This document shows positions 1-8,667 of a stretch of DNA of 64,000 bases, piece after piece. The notes under the pieces were generated by a model. The model was not told the origin of the DNA, ran no database searches, and was given only the letters and a program-made list of their open reading frames with translations. How positions within the stretch are numbered: the stretch's first letter is position 1; each line of letters opens with the position of its first letter. A program made the translations under genes and the position numbers. Source of the stretch: Phyllobacteriaceae bacterium (lineage in GTDB: Bacteria; Pseudomonadota; Alphaproteobacteria; Rhizobiales; Rhizobiaceae); NCBI GenBank assembly GCA_002708825.1, contig PAPF01000009.1, positions 22,650 to 86,649 on the forward strand, in the 5' to 3' direction.

Positions 1-1022
1 ACGATCGGGATGACGTTGCGCTCGCGCTGCCGCCAGATGAAGGAATAGAGCGTGCCGTGACTGACCGGCCTGGAAGGGTCCTTTGCTGACGGGAAGAACC
101 AGCCGTGTTCGTTCGGCTTGATCTGCTCGACGAGGTCGGCCGCAATGGAAGGCACGGGGATGGCATGCGGGCGCATGTTCTTGGTCTTCGACCAGTCGAT
201 GATCTTCTCCGCCCCATCCCACTGGTCGACATGCAGCGTGGCAATCTCCTCGACCCGCTGTCCGGTCAGCATGATGAGGCGCACCGCACGGCAATAGGGT
301 GGATGTACTGGGACATCGGGGCATTCCAGCCAGCGATAGAGCCGGACGAACTCGTCTTCCGTGAGCCAGCGCGTTCCGGCGACCTTGGGTTCGGTAGGGA
401 TGCCGGCGGCGGGATTGTAGACAAGGTTGAAGCGGCGAGGGGAGGCGGTGCGATAATCGTGCTCCGACTTCATGCCCCAGCTATAGGCCGAGCGGATATA
501 GCTTCTGACATGGTCGGCCATGGCGCGGGCGCCGCGCTCGTAGATAGGGCGGATGATCTCGACGACCTCGTCGGGCTCGATGTCGCGGGCAGGGCGGTTG
601 CGCCCGAACGTGTCGGCAACCGAGTTCAGTCCCTTCTCCACCTCCTTCCAAGAGGATTTCCCGTTGTCCCTGAGATAGCCGACATAGGCCTCGAACAGAT
701 CGGCGACTGTGCCCGGGCGCGTATCACACGCGATCCGGATCGAACGGCCCTTCTGGATCAGGTTGGCGTAGTCGCGCCTGAACACGTCGCGGGCCCCAGC
801 CAGCGGCATGGAGGGATAGGAGCCGAGCTTTTTCTTTACGCGCCTGCCGTCCCGCCACTGCTGCGCCATCCATTCGGCGGTGACCCGCCGCGGCATGGGC
901 TTCAGGATCAAGACGAGCCTGCCGGTCCCTCGGCCTTCGCCATCGGTGAGGCTTTTCTGCTTTCCGGATTTCTCCACCTGTTTGATGGCCTGGCGGATGG
1001 CGCCGTCGGTGAGGCTGGGCAT
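1..1022 (-). CDS. Tyrosine-recombinase integrase, C-terminus beyond window edge
   Basis: The frame is open from an ATG at 1022 to the first base of the window, about 340 residues, so the C-terminus with the catalytic tyrosine is missing. The N-terminal part, with VKKKLGSYPSM near residue 60, looks like the arm-binding domain of P4-type integrases. A SAM-like core-binding domain follows. The catalytic part contains LTGQRVEEI with the box-I arginine. It lies immediately beyond the truncated end of radC and is transcribed away from it, as is usual for an integrase next to its attachment site. Inference: it belongs to an element extending left of the window that inserted into radC. Confidence 0.85.
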   Translation of the reverse strand, partial: MPSLTDGAIRQAIKQVEKSGKQKSLTDGEGRGTGRLVLILKPMPRRVTAEWMAQQWRDGRRVKKKLGSYPSMPLAGARDVFRRDYANLIQKGRSIRIACDTRPGTVADLFEAYVGYLRDNGKSSWKEVEKGLNSVADTFGRNRPARDIEPDEVVEIIRPIYERGARAMADHVRSYIRSAYSWGMKSEHDYRTASPRRFNLVYNPAAGIPTEPKVAGTRWLTEDEFVRLYRWLECPDVPVHPPYCRAVRLIMLTGQRVEEIATLHVDQWDGAEKIIDWSKTKNMRPHAIPVPSIAADLVEQIKPNEHGWFFPSAKDPSRPVSHGTLYSFIWRQRERNVIPI

Positions 1023-1039
1023 GACATGAACTCGCGCAA

Positions 1040-1080
1040 AACTGGGGTCGGCAAGGGCTCGTGAACTGGGGTCAGTAAGG
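1040..1080. repeat. Two 17-bp direct repeats beside the integrase start
   Basis: AACTGGGGTCGGCAAGG at 1040-1056 and AACTGGGGTCAGTAAGG at 1064-1080 differ at two positions and are spaced 24 bp apart. They lie between the integrase start and the broken end of radC, where integrase arm-type or excisionase sites are expected. That role is inferred from position only. Confidence 0.5.
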
Positions 1081-1172
1081 TCCATGATCGACAGATACCG
1101 CCCCCAGTATCCGCAAACTTGCTCCAGCTTGCAAGCCTCGAAAAGCCAGAAAACACAAATGATTGTCAGGGA

Positions 1173-1823
1173 TCAGGCGTGATCAAACGTGACTTCAGTA
1201 GGGTTAGTGGGATGGTTGTGGACCAGGATGATCGCGGTCGCGGCCAGTTCCAGCGCACGGTGAATGACCTCGCGCGTGTAGACCGGCGTGTGATCGACCG
1301 TTCCCGTCTGCTGGACTTCGTCGGCGATGAGCGCGTTCTTCTTGTCCAGGAACAGGATGCGGAATTGCTCGCGTGGTTCGTGCGCCATCGCTGCGGTGCA
1401 ATAGTTGATGACCGCGGACCATGAGGCCATCACCTGCTTGTGCCGGATTTCGGATTTCAGTGCACGCTGCCCCACGGCCGACACGAGCTTCAGTTCCGTC
1501 GCGACGATCGCGCCGACCCCGCTGACTTCCTGGAGCAGGTTGACCGGCGCGCCGAGAACCCCGGCAATGGATCCGAAACGGCCGATCAGCGCCTTGGCGA
1601 CCGGTTTGGTGTCCCGGCGCGGGATCAGGCGGTAGAGCAGCAGTTCCAGCAACTCGTAATCGGCAAGGGCGCTTTCGCCGGCCGTCGCGAATTTTTCCCG
1701 CAGCCGTTCGCGGTGGCCATGCCAGTGCGGCTTGACGTCCACCGGGCCTGATTTCGTTCGAAACGGGGAGGGTGCATGCGCGGAATCGGCAAACATGCCG
1801 CGCTCGTCGGCGTCTTCATCCAT
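1173..1823 (-). pseudogene. radC: RadC (JAMM-domain DNA repair family), 3'-truncated
   Basis: The 216 codons match RadC: a helix-hairpin-helix stretch around VSGVGAIVA, then the JAB/JAMM domain with FLDKKN and LVHNHP. The family normally continues past HNHP with a conserved Ser and Asp and 40-50 further residues. Here the frame changes after HNHP to [11 protein letters not shown] and stops, so the third metal-ligand region of the JAMM motif is lost. The adjacent integrase suggests that site-specific insertion caused the truncation. The gene is the last of a sfsA-map-radC series on this strand. A start 30 bases downstream (1793) is possible. Confidence 0.85.
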
Positions 1824-1934
1824 GGATCAGTCTGTCCGCCCCGTGGCACCGCGAGGGAATCGCGGGCAGCCACAAGCCCCACGCTCCTGAAGCTACCGGA
1901 TCGGGATCATGGAGGGAAGGCCAAGGATGCCGGC

Positions 1935-2765
1935 TCAGCCGGCAGGCAGGCCCGGCTTGTCGAGGCCGCTGGGCGACAGCGTGAAGATTTCGCAACCGTC
2001 GGCGGTCACACCCACCGTGTGTTCGTATTGGGCCGAGAGCGAGCGGTCGCGCGTCACGGCGGTCCATCCGTCGGCCAGCACCTTCACATGCGGCCGCCCG
2101 AGATTGATCATCGGTTCGACGGTGAAGATCATGCCCTCCCGCATTTCCACGCCGTCCGAAGGCGTTCCGTAGTGCAGGATGTTCGGAGCATCATGGAACA
2201 GCCGTCCGACTCCGTGACCGCAGAAGTCGCGCACGACCGAGCAGCGCTCGCCTTCCGCATAGGCCTGGATGGCGGCTCCGATGGCACCGGTCTTCACGCC
2301 TGGCCGGATGGCGGCGATGCCCCGCATCATCGATTCATGTGTCACTTCCATCAGCCGTTCGGCAGCCCGCTTGATCTGGCCGACCGGGTACATGCGGCTT
2401 GAATCGCCATGCCAGCCATCGAGGATATATGTGACGTCGATGTTGACGATATCGCCTTCGCGCAGCGGCTTCTCATTGGGTATGCCGTGGCAGACGACGT
2501 GGTTGATCGAGGTGCAACTGGATTTCGTGTAGCCGCGATAGTTCAGCGTTGCCGGGATGGCGCCATGATCGGCCCCGAATTCATAGACGAAACGATCGAT
2601 TTCCTCTGTCTGCAGGCCCGGACGAACCATGCCGGCCAGTTCATCGAGGCAGCGCGCCGTGAGTTGGCAGGCCTTGCGCATGCCTTCGAAGTCATCCGGC
2701 CCGTAGAGGCGGATCTGCCCCGTGTTTTTCAGCGGCGCCGACGCCGCATCCACATATGTGACCAT
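1935..2765 (-). CDS. map: Type I methionine aminopeptidase
   Basis: A 276-residue cytoplasmic metalloprotease that removes the initiator methionine from nascent proteins. It shows the pita-bread fold signatures: INHVVCHGIP, VNIDVTYILDGWHGD with the two metal-binding Asp residues, FCGHGVGRLFH with the metal His, and EPMINLG and YEHTVGVT with the ligand Glu residues. Length is typical for alphaproteobacterial MetAP1. It follows sfsA and precedes the broken radC on the same strand. Confidence 0.97.
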   Translation of the reverse strand: MVTYVDAASAPLKNTGQIRLYGPDDFEGMRKACQLTARCLDELAGMVRPGLQTEEIDRFVYEFGADHGAIPATLNYRGYTKSSCTSINHVVCHGIPNEKPLREGDIVNIDVTYILDGWHGDSSRMYPVGQIKRAAERLMEVTHESMMRGIAAIRPGVKTGAIGAAIQAYAEGERCSVVRDFCGHGVGRLFHDAPNILHYGTPSDGVEMREGMIFTVEPMINLGRPHVKVLADGWTAVTRDRSLSAQYEHTVGVTADGCEIFTLSPSGLDKPGLPAG

Positions 2766-2880
2766 GATCCCGTTTCCCTGTGCCGGCCGTCATCCGGATT
2801 GACGCGTGAATTCCGCCCCGCCGATGGCTTCCAAATGGCATCAAACGGCGGGGCATTCAAGGCTTGGGCCGCCTGGCACG

Positions 2881-3591
2881 TCATCCCGCCGGATCGGTCA
2901 TCCCGATCAGCCTGTCCGCCACGATGCCCTGCGTGGTCAGGCTGCAACCGAGCGCATGGGCCTCGACCCCTGCGGCGCGCGCGGCGCTGAAGGCCGCCGC
3001 ATAGGCCGGATCGAGGTCGCCACACAGGCGGAACCGCTCGCAATCGCCGCGCTGGATGAGATAGATCATCACCGCCCGGTGCCCCTCACGCGCCATGGCG
3101 GCCAGTTCACCGAGATGTTTGGCGCCCCGCGCGGTGACGGTATCCGGGAATTCAGCCAGTCCCGTCTCACGCATCAGGTGTACGTTCTTCACCTCCACAT
3201 AGGCGCGACCCTTGCCCGGATCCTCGAGCAGGATGTCGATACGCGAATTCAGGCCGTAGCGCTGTTCGCGCTTCAGGACGGCCCAGCCGTCGAGTCCCGG
3301 CACCAAACCGGCGAGAATTGCTTCCTCGACAAGCCGGTTGGGCAGGCCGGTATTGATGCCCACCAACGTTCCGTCCGCTTCCACGAGTTCCAGCGTATGG
3401 GCATATTTGCGCTTGGGATTGCCGGATTGCGACAACCAGACCCTCATGCCGGGTTCGCTCAGCCCCATCATCGAGCCGGTATTCGGCACGGAGACCGTGA
3501 TTTCCTGCCCGTCGGCAAGCGTGACGTCGGCCAGGAAACGCTTGTAGCGCCGGATCAGCTTGGCGGGAATGAGGGGACTTGGATACTGCAT
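2881..3591 (-). CDS. sfsA: SfsA family DNA-binding / sugar fermentation stimulation protein
   Basis: SfsA family protein of 236 residues from the ATG at 3591. A TTG 36 bases upstream would add 12 residues that do not look conserved. The N-terminal OB-like part carries [10 protein letters not shown], the family signature, and the C-terminal nuclease-like part has YVEVKNVHL. In E. coli SfsA affects maltose metabolism and binds DNA nonspecifically, but its role here is unknown. It lies directly upstream of map, a common order in Rhizobiales. Confidence 0.93.
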   Translation of the reverse strand: MQYPSPLIPAKLIRRYKRFLADVTLADGQEITVSVPNTGSMMGLSEPGMRVWLSQSGNPKRKYAHTLELVEADGTLVGINTGLPNRLVEEAILAGLVPGLDGWAVLKREQRYGLNSRIDILLEDPGKGRAYVEVKNVHLMRETGLAEFPDTVTARGAKHLGELAAMAREGHRAVMIYLIQRGDCERFRLCGDLDPAYAAAFSAARAAGVEAHALGCSLTTQGIVADRLIGMTDPAG

Positions 3592-3669
3592 GACCGGCTT
3601 GATGCCGCAACCCGCGTCTTCCTGCAAGCCGTCACCCCGGCTTTCCCCTCCATGACGCCGCCAGAGCCA

Positions 3670-6075
3670 TCATGCGGCGAGAGAGGCCGGGGTCTCCACG
3701 GTCCAGCGAAGCCCTGGCCTGTAGCGCGCATCCATCTTGCCGTCCCGCAAGGCAAACAGATGGAGCCATCCATTGTCGAACAGGGCGCGAACCTCCGGAT
3801 GGCGCTCCAGCACATCGGTGATTGCCTCGCGCGGCGCCTCGATCATCACCGACAGGCGCAGCGGTTCATGGACCAGCCTTTCGCCGTCATGGATCGTCTG
3901 CCAGGGCAGGCCGGTCCGCATGGTCCCGCCATTGCCTTCGATCACGCCAATGCCGCCCACCACGTTGTGGATCAGCTTGTTTCCGCTGCCGAAGACCCCC
4001 GGCGCGACCGCGGAGCCGTAATATTGCAGGCTGATCCAGCTTGCCACGACTGTGGGGGCCGTCATGATCAGTTCCAGTGTGCCGAAGCCCTGGTCGTCCT
4101 GCCACTCATAGCTGTGCAGGAAGGCACGACCCCCGAGATCCAGGCCTGCGGTCGCTTGGCGCGGCGCGGCGATGAAGGCGGCGCATCCGGCCAGACCCCA
4201 CTCGGGCCGCACCTGTGCCCAGTCATGGGCACGGGCAGCCACCGTGCGCGGCGTCGCACCGGGCAGCTTTGAGGCCCGTTCGGCACGCGCCAGCCGTCCG
4301 GCCTTGTCGAGCCACCGCGCAATGGTCCGCAGATCGCCGTTCCTTTCATGGCCGGCATGGTCGGGATGGAGCGTGACCGTGTCGGTGGTCGTGTCGTGCA
4401 GGCCCGCGACGAAAAGCGTGTCGGCCGGGATCGCGATGCCGCGCCTGCCAAGGCTGGCCCGGACGTCCTGATCGTTGAGGAGCGCCGCCAGGACGCGCGC
4501 CGAGACCTCGCCGGTATGGCCACCGCATGCGCCGCAGTGATAGGCGCTCGCATGCGGGTTGTTGGTTGTCCGGCCGCCATGGCCGATGAGCAGCACGAAC
4601 CGTGCGAATCCCTTGCTCAGGCTCATTGCCTTCAACACGGCCGCCGCCGTATCGGCCTTCGCTTCCGTCGACAGCTTGCCGACCAGCCTTGGCGCCGGTT
4701 CGGCTTTCGCCTTCTTGCCTGTCCCTGCACGCCCCAGCGCATCCTTCAGGAGTTTGGCCGCATAGAAGGGACCGGCCGCCTCGACGAAGGCGAAGGACGA
4801 GACTGCTGCCTGCCGGAAGCGGCCCCATGCGCGGGCCGTGCGCGCGCCGATCCGTACCTTGTGTTCGCAGGCGGGTTCGCAATGGCTCACCGTCTCGATG
4901 GATGGGGACAGGAGAACCGGAAGATGCGCCTCTGCCACGTCCGAACCCATCGCCTTGTGGCTGATGGGCAGGCCGAAGAAACCGGCAAATCCGGTGGTCA
5001 TGATTGACGGGTCGATGCTTTCGAGCGCCCGGCGGAAGACCTCTGAGCGAACGTCGATGCAGAAGGCCGCCTGCAGGAAGGGCCGTTCGCCAGAGCCCGA
5101 TCCGCCTTGCAGCGCATGGCAAAGCCGGCGTTGGTAACCCCGTTCCGCTGCGTCCTGGAGAATTGCCAGTGCCAAGTCGACAGCAGCGGGCCTGACCGGC
5201 TCGGCATGAGCGGCCATCGTCAGGGCCCAGTCGCCGGCAATCGCGGGGACATGCGCGAGCAGCGCTTCTTCCCAGATCAGCCGGATGGCCAGGAGGCCGG
5301 TCAGCGTCGGGTCGCTGCCACCTTCCTGTCCGGCCTGCCAGGACAGCCAGCGTCCGTGCTGCGCCCAGCCGCCAAGATCCATGAACAGCCGGTGGAACGC
5401 GGTCTCGGCCGCGTCGCCGGTCAGCCCGATACCCTCGGCGGCCCGCAGGATGGCCCGCTCGGCCGTATCCGGCGCACGCGCGACATGGGCACAGAAACCG
5501 GCCAGCCCGGCGATCTCGGGCGTCAGGTCATGGATGGCCCATTCCCGCCAGGCCGCGTAGGCATCGTGACCCGGTGCGGGCGACCACAGCGCCTGCCCAC
5601 GGTCGAAATGCCCGGCCGCCCACAGGCCGATGGTCCGTTCGATCACCGACGGCCAATCCGTGCCGGTCGCTGTTGCCGCGAGTTCCGCGATTGTCGGAAG
5701 CGCAGCGGGCCGGTCTTCATCCTCACCGCTTTGGGCAAGGGACTTCAACGCCGCGACGCCGCCAGGCTTGGCGGGGTGAGTGGAAGCCTCCAGCGCCTCG
5801 GCGAGGTCGCCATCGGTGATGCGGCCATCGCCCAGCGCAAGGGCGTAGCTGGCGCGCGATTGCATGGGCCGTACGCCGGCCACGCGCTTGAGCCGTGCAG
5901 CCGCTGTTGCAAGATCGTCGCCTGCCAGGCCGAGGAACGGGTTCACGGCCACGGTCGCGTCGAGGGGAAATGCCGGCGGAATGGCCATCGCGGCCGTATC
6001 CGCCGCTTTCAGGATGTCGGAATGCCGCGCGGGCACGATCCGGGAATGGTTCGCGTTCATCGTTTTCTCCGTCAT
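3670..6075 (-). CDS. dabA: DabA, inorganic carbon transporter subunit (DUF2309)
   Basis: An 801-residue DUF2309 protein, the cytoplasmic subunit of the DabAB system, which powers uptake of inorganic carbon by energy-coupled CO2 hydration at the membrane. Zinc-site residues of the beta-carbonic-anhydrase-like core are visible: Cys and Asp in FCIDVRSE near residue 340, and His and Cys in YHCGACGG near residue 515. The chosen ATG (6075) follows the dabB stop by one base, which implies translational coupling. A second ATG lies 15 bases further in. Neither neighbouring gene set contains RuBisCO, so a role in anaplerotic CO2 supply is more likely than autotrophy (inference). Confidence 0.92.
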   Translation of the reverse strand: MTEKTMNANHSRIVPARHSDILKAADTAAMAIPPAFPLDATVAVNPFLGLAGDDLATAAARLKRVAGVRPMQSRASYALALGDGRITDGDLAEALEASTHPAKPGGVAALKSLAQSGEDEDRPAALPTIAELAATATGTDWPSVIERTIGLWAAGHFDRGQALWSPAPGHDAYAAWREWAIHDLTPEIAGLAGFCAHVARAPDTAERAILRAAEGIGLTGDAAETAFHRLFMDLGGWAQHGRWLSWQAGQEGGSDPTLTGLLAIRLIWEEALLAHVPAIAGDWALTMAAHAEPVRPAAVDLALAILQDAAERGYQRRLCHALQGGSGSGERPFLQAAFCIDVRSEVFRRALESIDPSIMTTGFAGFFGLPISHKAMGSDVAEAHLPVLLSPSIETVSHCEPACEHKVRIGARTARAWGRFRQAAVSSFAFVEAAGPFYAAKLLKDALGRAGTGKKAKAEPAPRLVGKLSTEAKADTAAAVLKAMSLSKGFARFVLLIGHGGRTTNNPHASAYHCGACGGHTGEVSARVLAALLNDQDVRASLGRRGIAIPADTLFVAGLHDTTTDTVTLHPDHAGHERNGDLRTIARWLDKAGRLARAERASKLPGATPRTVAARAHDWAQVRPEWGLAGCAAFIAAPRQATAGLDLGGRAFLHSYEWQDDQGFGTLELIMTAPTVVASWISLQYYGSAVAPGVFGSGNKLIHNVVGGIGVIEGNGGTMRTGLPWQTIHDGERLVHEPLRLSVMIEAPREAITDVLERHPEVRALFDNGWLHLFALRDGKMDARYRPGLRWTVETPASLAA

Positions 6076-6076
6076 G

Positions 6077-7642
6077 TCAGTTTGTTCCGGCCGTCCGGAA
6101 GCCGCCAATGGCGCGGTCGAGCAGCGCATTCAGGTAGAGCCCGTTGGCCAGATGAACGCGCAGTCCCGCCGTTGCCGGATGATGCGCCCAAAGGGGAAAG
6201 AGCGCCTGTGCGAAGGCCACGAGGCCGAAGGACAGGATGGCGAGCACGATCAGTCCCCATTCCAGCGGACCGGGTGCGGGCGCGGCCGGCAGGACGCTGC
6301 CCCAAAGGACGTTGGCGCCCGCCTGGAAGGAGAAATAGGCGATGGCCGCGCCTATCGCCGCGAGTACCGTGCGCCGGGTCAGGTCGGCCGGCGCGCGGTC
6401 TGCCAGTCCCTGCGCCACGAGATAGGCGACGCCGAAGATCAGGATTGCGCCCAGGGCAAGCGCCTGCGGCGACTTGGGGCCGGCAACGAGGGTGAACAGG
6501 GCGGCAATCCCGCCATAGAGAAGCAGGGCCAGCGCGAAGGACCGGAGCACCACCGAAAGGCCGGGAACCGCAACCGGCCCGGGACGCCGCAGCGATGCGA
6601 CGGCGGCCACCGCGCCGCCTGAGGAAAGGAAGGCGTGCGCCTTGTAGAGCGAATGGGCGATGATGTGGAGCAGGGCCAGGGGCCACAGACCAAGCCCGCA
6701 TTGCAGGAGCAGGAAACCCATTTGCGAAACCGTCGACCAGGCAAGCGCGGTCTTCACGGCGCTCTGGGTCAACATGACGGCGGCACCGAAGAGCGCCGTG
6801 AATCCGCCGATCATGACCAGTGCCCCCATTGCGCCGGCGCTTGACTGAACGAGGTCCGCCGTGAGGAGCAGGACAACGCCGCCGGAATTGACAACCCCGG
6901 CATGAAGAAGTGCGGAAACCGGCGTCGGCGCTTCCATCACTTCCGTCAGCCAGCCATGCAGCGGAAAGGCAGCCGACTTGAGGACCGCGGCCAGGACGAG
7001 AAGCGCGATTGCCAGGCTCACGGGGAAGCCTGCTTCCTGTGCACCGATTCCCCCGGCGATCGCCGACAGGTTGCCGGTGCCGAGCGACGCGGTGAGCAGG
7101 ATGGCAGCGGCAAGGAGCGCGATGTCGCCCGCGTGCCAGACCAGGGCGAACTTGGTGGCGGCGCGGCGCGCCTGCGGCCGGTCGGCGTAGAACAGGAGGA
7201 GAGGCTTGAGCGCCAGGCCCACACCGATCGTACCGGCGGCGAGCATGAGAAGGCTTCCGGACTGTATGACGAGCAGGACCGCGCCAAGCGTTGCCAGCAG
7301 CAGTCCGTGGAACGTGCCTTCCCGCGTTTCGCCGTCCAGATAGGTCCGGCTGTAGCGCACGACGATCCAGCCGATGAAGGATACGAGCAGTGTCAGGGCA
7401 ACGCTGACCGGTCCCGAATGCAGCGAAAGCTCAAACATGCCGCCGAAAAGCACAAGCGCCGACGGTCCCGAGACCAGATACTGCGCAAGCCCGCCAAGGC
7501 CGAGGAGAAGGGCCGTCATGGCCACCGCCTCGCAAAGGCGCGGATAGGCGCCGGGCCTTCGTCCAGGCCGCATGGTGGCGGCGGCCGCCACGAGGAAAAG
7601 GAGGACGGGCGACAGGAATGTCAGGGGAAGGAAGGCTGCCAT
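6077..7642 (-). CDS. dabB: DabB, proton-conducting membrane subunit (NuoL/MrpA-like)
   Basis: A 521-residue polytopic protein of the complex I antiporter-subunit family (Proton_antipo_M), partner of DabA. It has more than a dozen hydrophobic segments. Conserved motifs include LHGWLTEVMEAPTPVSALLH and the histidines of the HIIAHSLYKAHAF region, where NuoL-like proteins carry channel residues. It is first in the two-gene operon and is read divergently from the LysR gene at 7751. The DabA neighbour separates it from NADH dehydrogenase or Mrp antiporter subunits. Confidence 0.92.
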   Translation of the reverse strand: MAAFLPLTFLSPVLLFLVAAAATMRPGRRPGAYPRLCEAVAMTALLLGLGGLAQYLVSGPSALVLFGGMFELSLHSGPVSVALTLLVSFIGWIVVRYSRTYLDGETREGTFHGLLLATLGAVLLVIQSGSLLMLAAGTIGVGLALKPLLLFYADRPQARRAATKFALVWHAGDIALLAAAILLTASLGTGNLSAIAGGIGAQEAGFPVSLAIALLVLAAVLKSAAFPLHGWLTEVMEAPTPVSALLHAGVVNSGGVVLLLTADLVQSSAGAMGALVMIGGFTALFGAAVMLTQSAVKTALAWSTVSQMGFLLLQCGLGLWPLALLHIIAHSLYKAHAFLSSGGAVAAVASLRRPGPVAVPGLSVVLRSFALALLLYGGIAALFTLVAGPKSPQALALGAILIFGVAYLVAQGLADRAPADLTRRTVLAAIGAAIAYFSFQAGANVLWGSVLPAAPAPGPLEWGLIVLAILSFGLVAFAQALFPLWAHHPATAGLRVHLANGLYLNALLDRAIGGFRTAGTN

Positions 7643-7712
7643 GTATCATCTCCGGCATTCTGGCGGCGTGATCTCGTGGCGTTTCCTACTCCCTGGCGTC
7701 CATCAAGAAAAA

Positions 7713-7750
7713 TTCATATTATATGGAGAAACGTTCTGTATAATAGAACT
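7713..7750. promoter_or_regulatory. Divergent dabB / lysR control region with perfect dyad
   Basis: The inverted repeat TATTATA (7717-7723) and TATAATA (7739-7745), with a 15-base spacer, lies in a 108-bp gap between divergent genes. The spacing and AT-rich arms fit a LysR-type binding site. Each arm also reads as a -10 element (TATAAT) facing outward. The right arm ends only 5 bases before the lysR ATG, so a transcript starting from it would be nearly leaderless. Confidence 0.5.
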
Positions 7751-8635
7751 ATGTCGACCATCAATCTCCATCATCTCCGCCTGTTCAGGGCGGTTGCGCG
7801 CGACGGGACGCTGACCGGCGCCGCCCGGGCGCTGAACATCTCGCAATCGGCCGTTTCCACGCAGATCAGGGCATTGGAGGAATCCCTTGGCCATGACCTG
7901 TTCGAACGCGCCGGGCGCAACCTGGTCCTGACCGAGGCGGGACGTATTGCGCTGGATCATGCCGAGGAAATCTTCCGTGCAGCGGAAGACCTGGCAGCGA
8001 GCCTCAAGGCAGCCGGGGCAAGGCGGCAGGCCTTGAGGATCGGCGCGCTCGCGACGCTTTCGCGCAATTTCCAGATTGCCTTTCTAGAGCCGGTCCTGGG
8101 TCGCGCGGATGTCGAGGTCGTGTTGCGCTCGGGATCTCAGCCCGATCTCCTGCGGGCGCTGGAAGCGATGGCTGTCGACGTGGTTCTCACCAATCTGGTT
8201 CCCGCCCGCGATTCGGTCAGCCCCTATCTCGTGCACAAGCTGTCGGAACAGCGCGTGAGCCTGATCGGCGTGCCGCATGCGGACATGGCGGACCGGACGA
8301 TCCGGCAGTTGCTGGAGGACCATTCACTGATATTGCCGACGCCGGAATCGGCATTGCGGGCCTCCTTCGACGCGCTCGTCGCGCGGCTTGGCGTCGTTCC
8401 CAGGCTGGCGGCGGAGGCCGATGACATGGCCATGCTCCGGCTTCTCGCGCGAACCGGGGCCGGCCTTGCGGTGATCCCGCCCATCGTCGTCCGCGACGAA
8501 CTGGCCGCCGGAACCCTGGTGGAATATGCCAGGCTCGAGGGGATCACCGAGAATTTTTGCGCGGTCACCCTGCAAAGGCGGTTTGCCAACCCGCTCGTTG
8601 CCGAGGCGCTGGCCGCCTACCGGGATATCGAGTGA
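7751..8635 (+). CDS. LysR family transcriptional regulator, probable dabBA regulator
   Basis: A 294-residue LysR-type regulator. The N-terminal winged helix-turn-helix includes NLHHLRLFRAVARDG and ARALNISQSAVSTQIRALE, and the C-terminal part is a periplasmic-binding-like effector domain. The frame is open far upstream on this strand, but homology begins only at this ATG, which lies in the intergenic gap. Divergent arrangement with dabB and the palindrome between them suggest that it controls the transporter and itself. The effector is unknown. Confidence 0.92.
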   Translation: MSTINLHHLRLFRAVARDGTLTGAARALNISQSAVSTQIRALEESLGHDLFERAGRNLVLTEAGRIALDHAEEIFRAAEDLAASLKAAGARRQALRIGALATLSRNFQIAFLEPVLGRADVEVVLRSGSQPDLLRALEAMAVDVVLTNLVPARDSVSPYLVHKLSEQRVSLIGVPHADMADRTIRQLLEDHSLILPTPESALRASFDALVARLGVVPRLAAEADDMAMLRLLARTGAGLAVIPPIVVRDELAAGTLVEYARLEGITENFCAVTLQRRFANPLVAEALAAYRDIE

Positions 8636-8667
8636 CGTTCCGCACCTTGTCCGGCACTCGCGGTTTT

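Noticed and set aside
105-1064. Long rightward open frame over the left integrase
   Set aside because: It is antisense to the integrase; its translation has no domain features, while the leftward frame shows integrase motifs throughout.
2806-4272. Rightward 488-codon frame across sfsA and dabA
   Set aside because: Antisense to two clearly conserved genes; explained by high GC at third codon positions.
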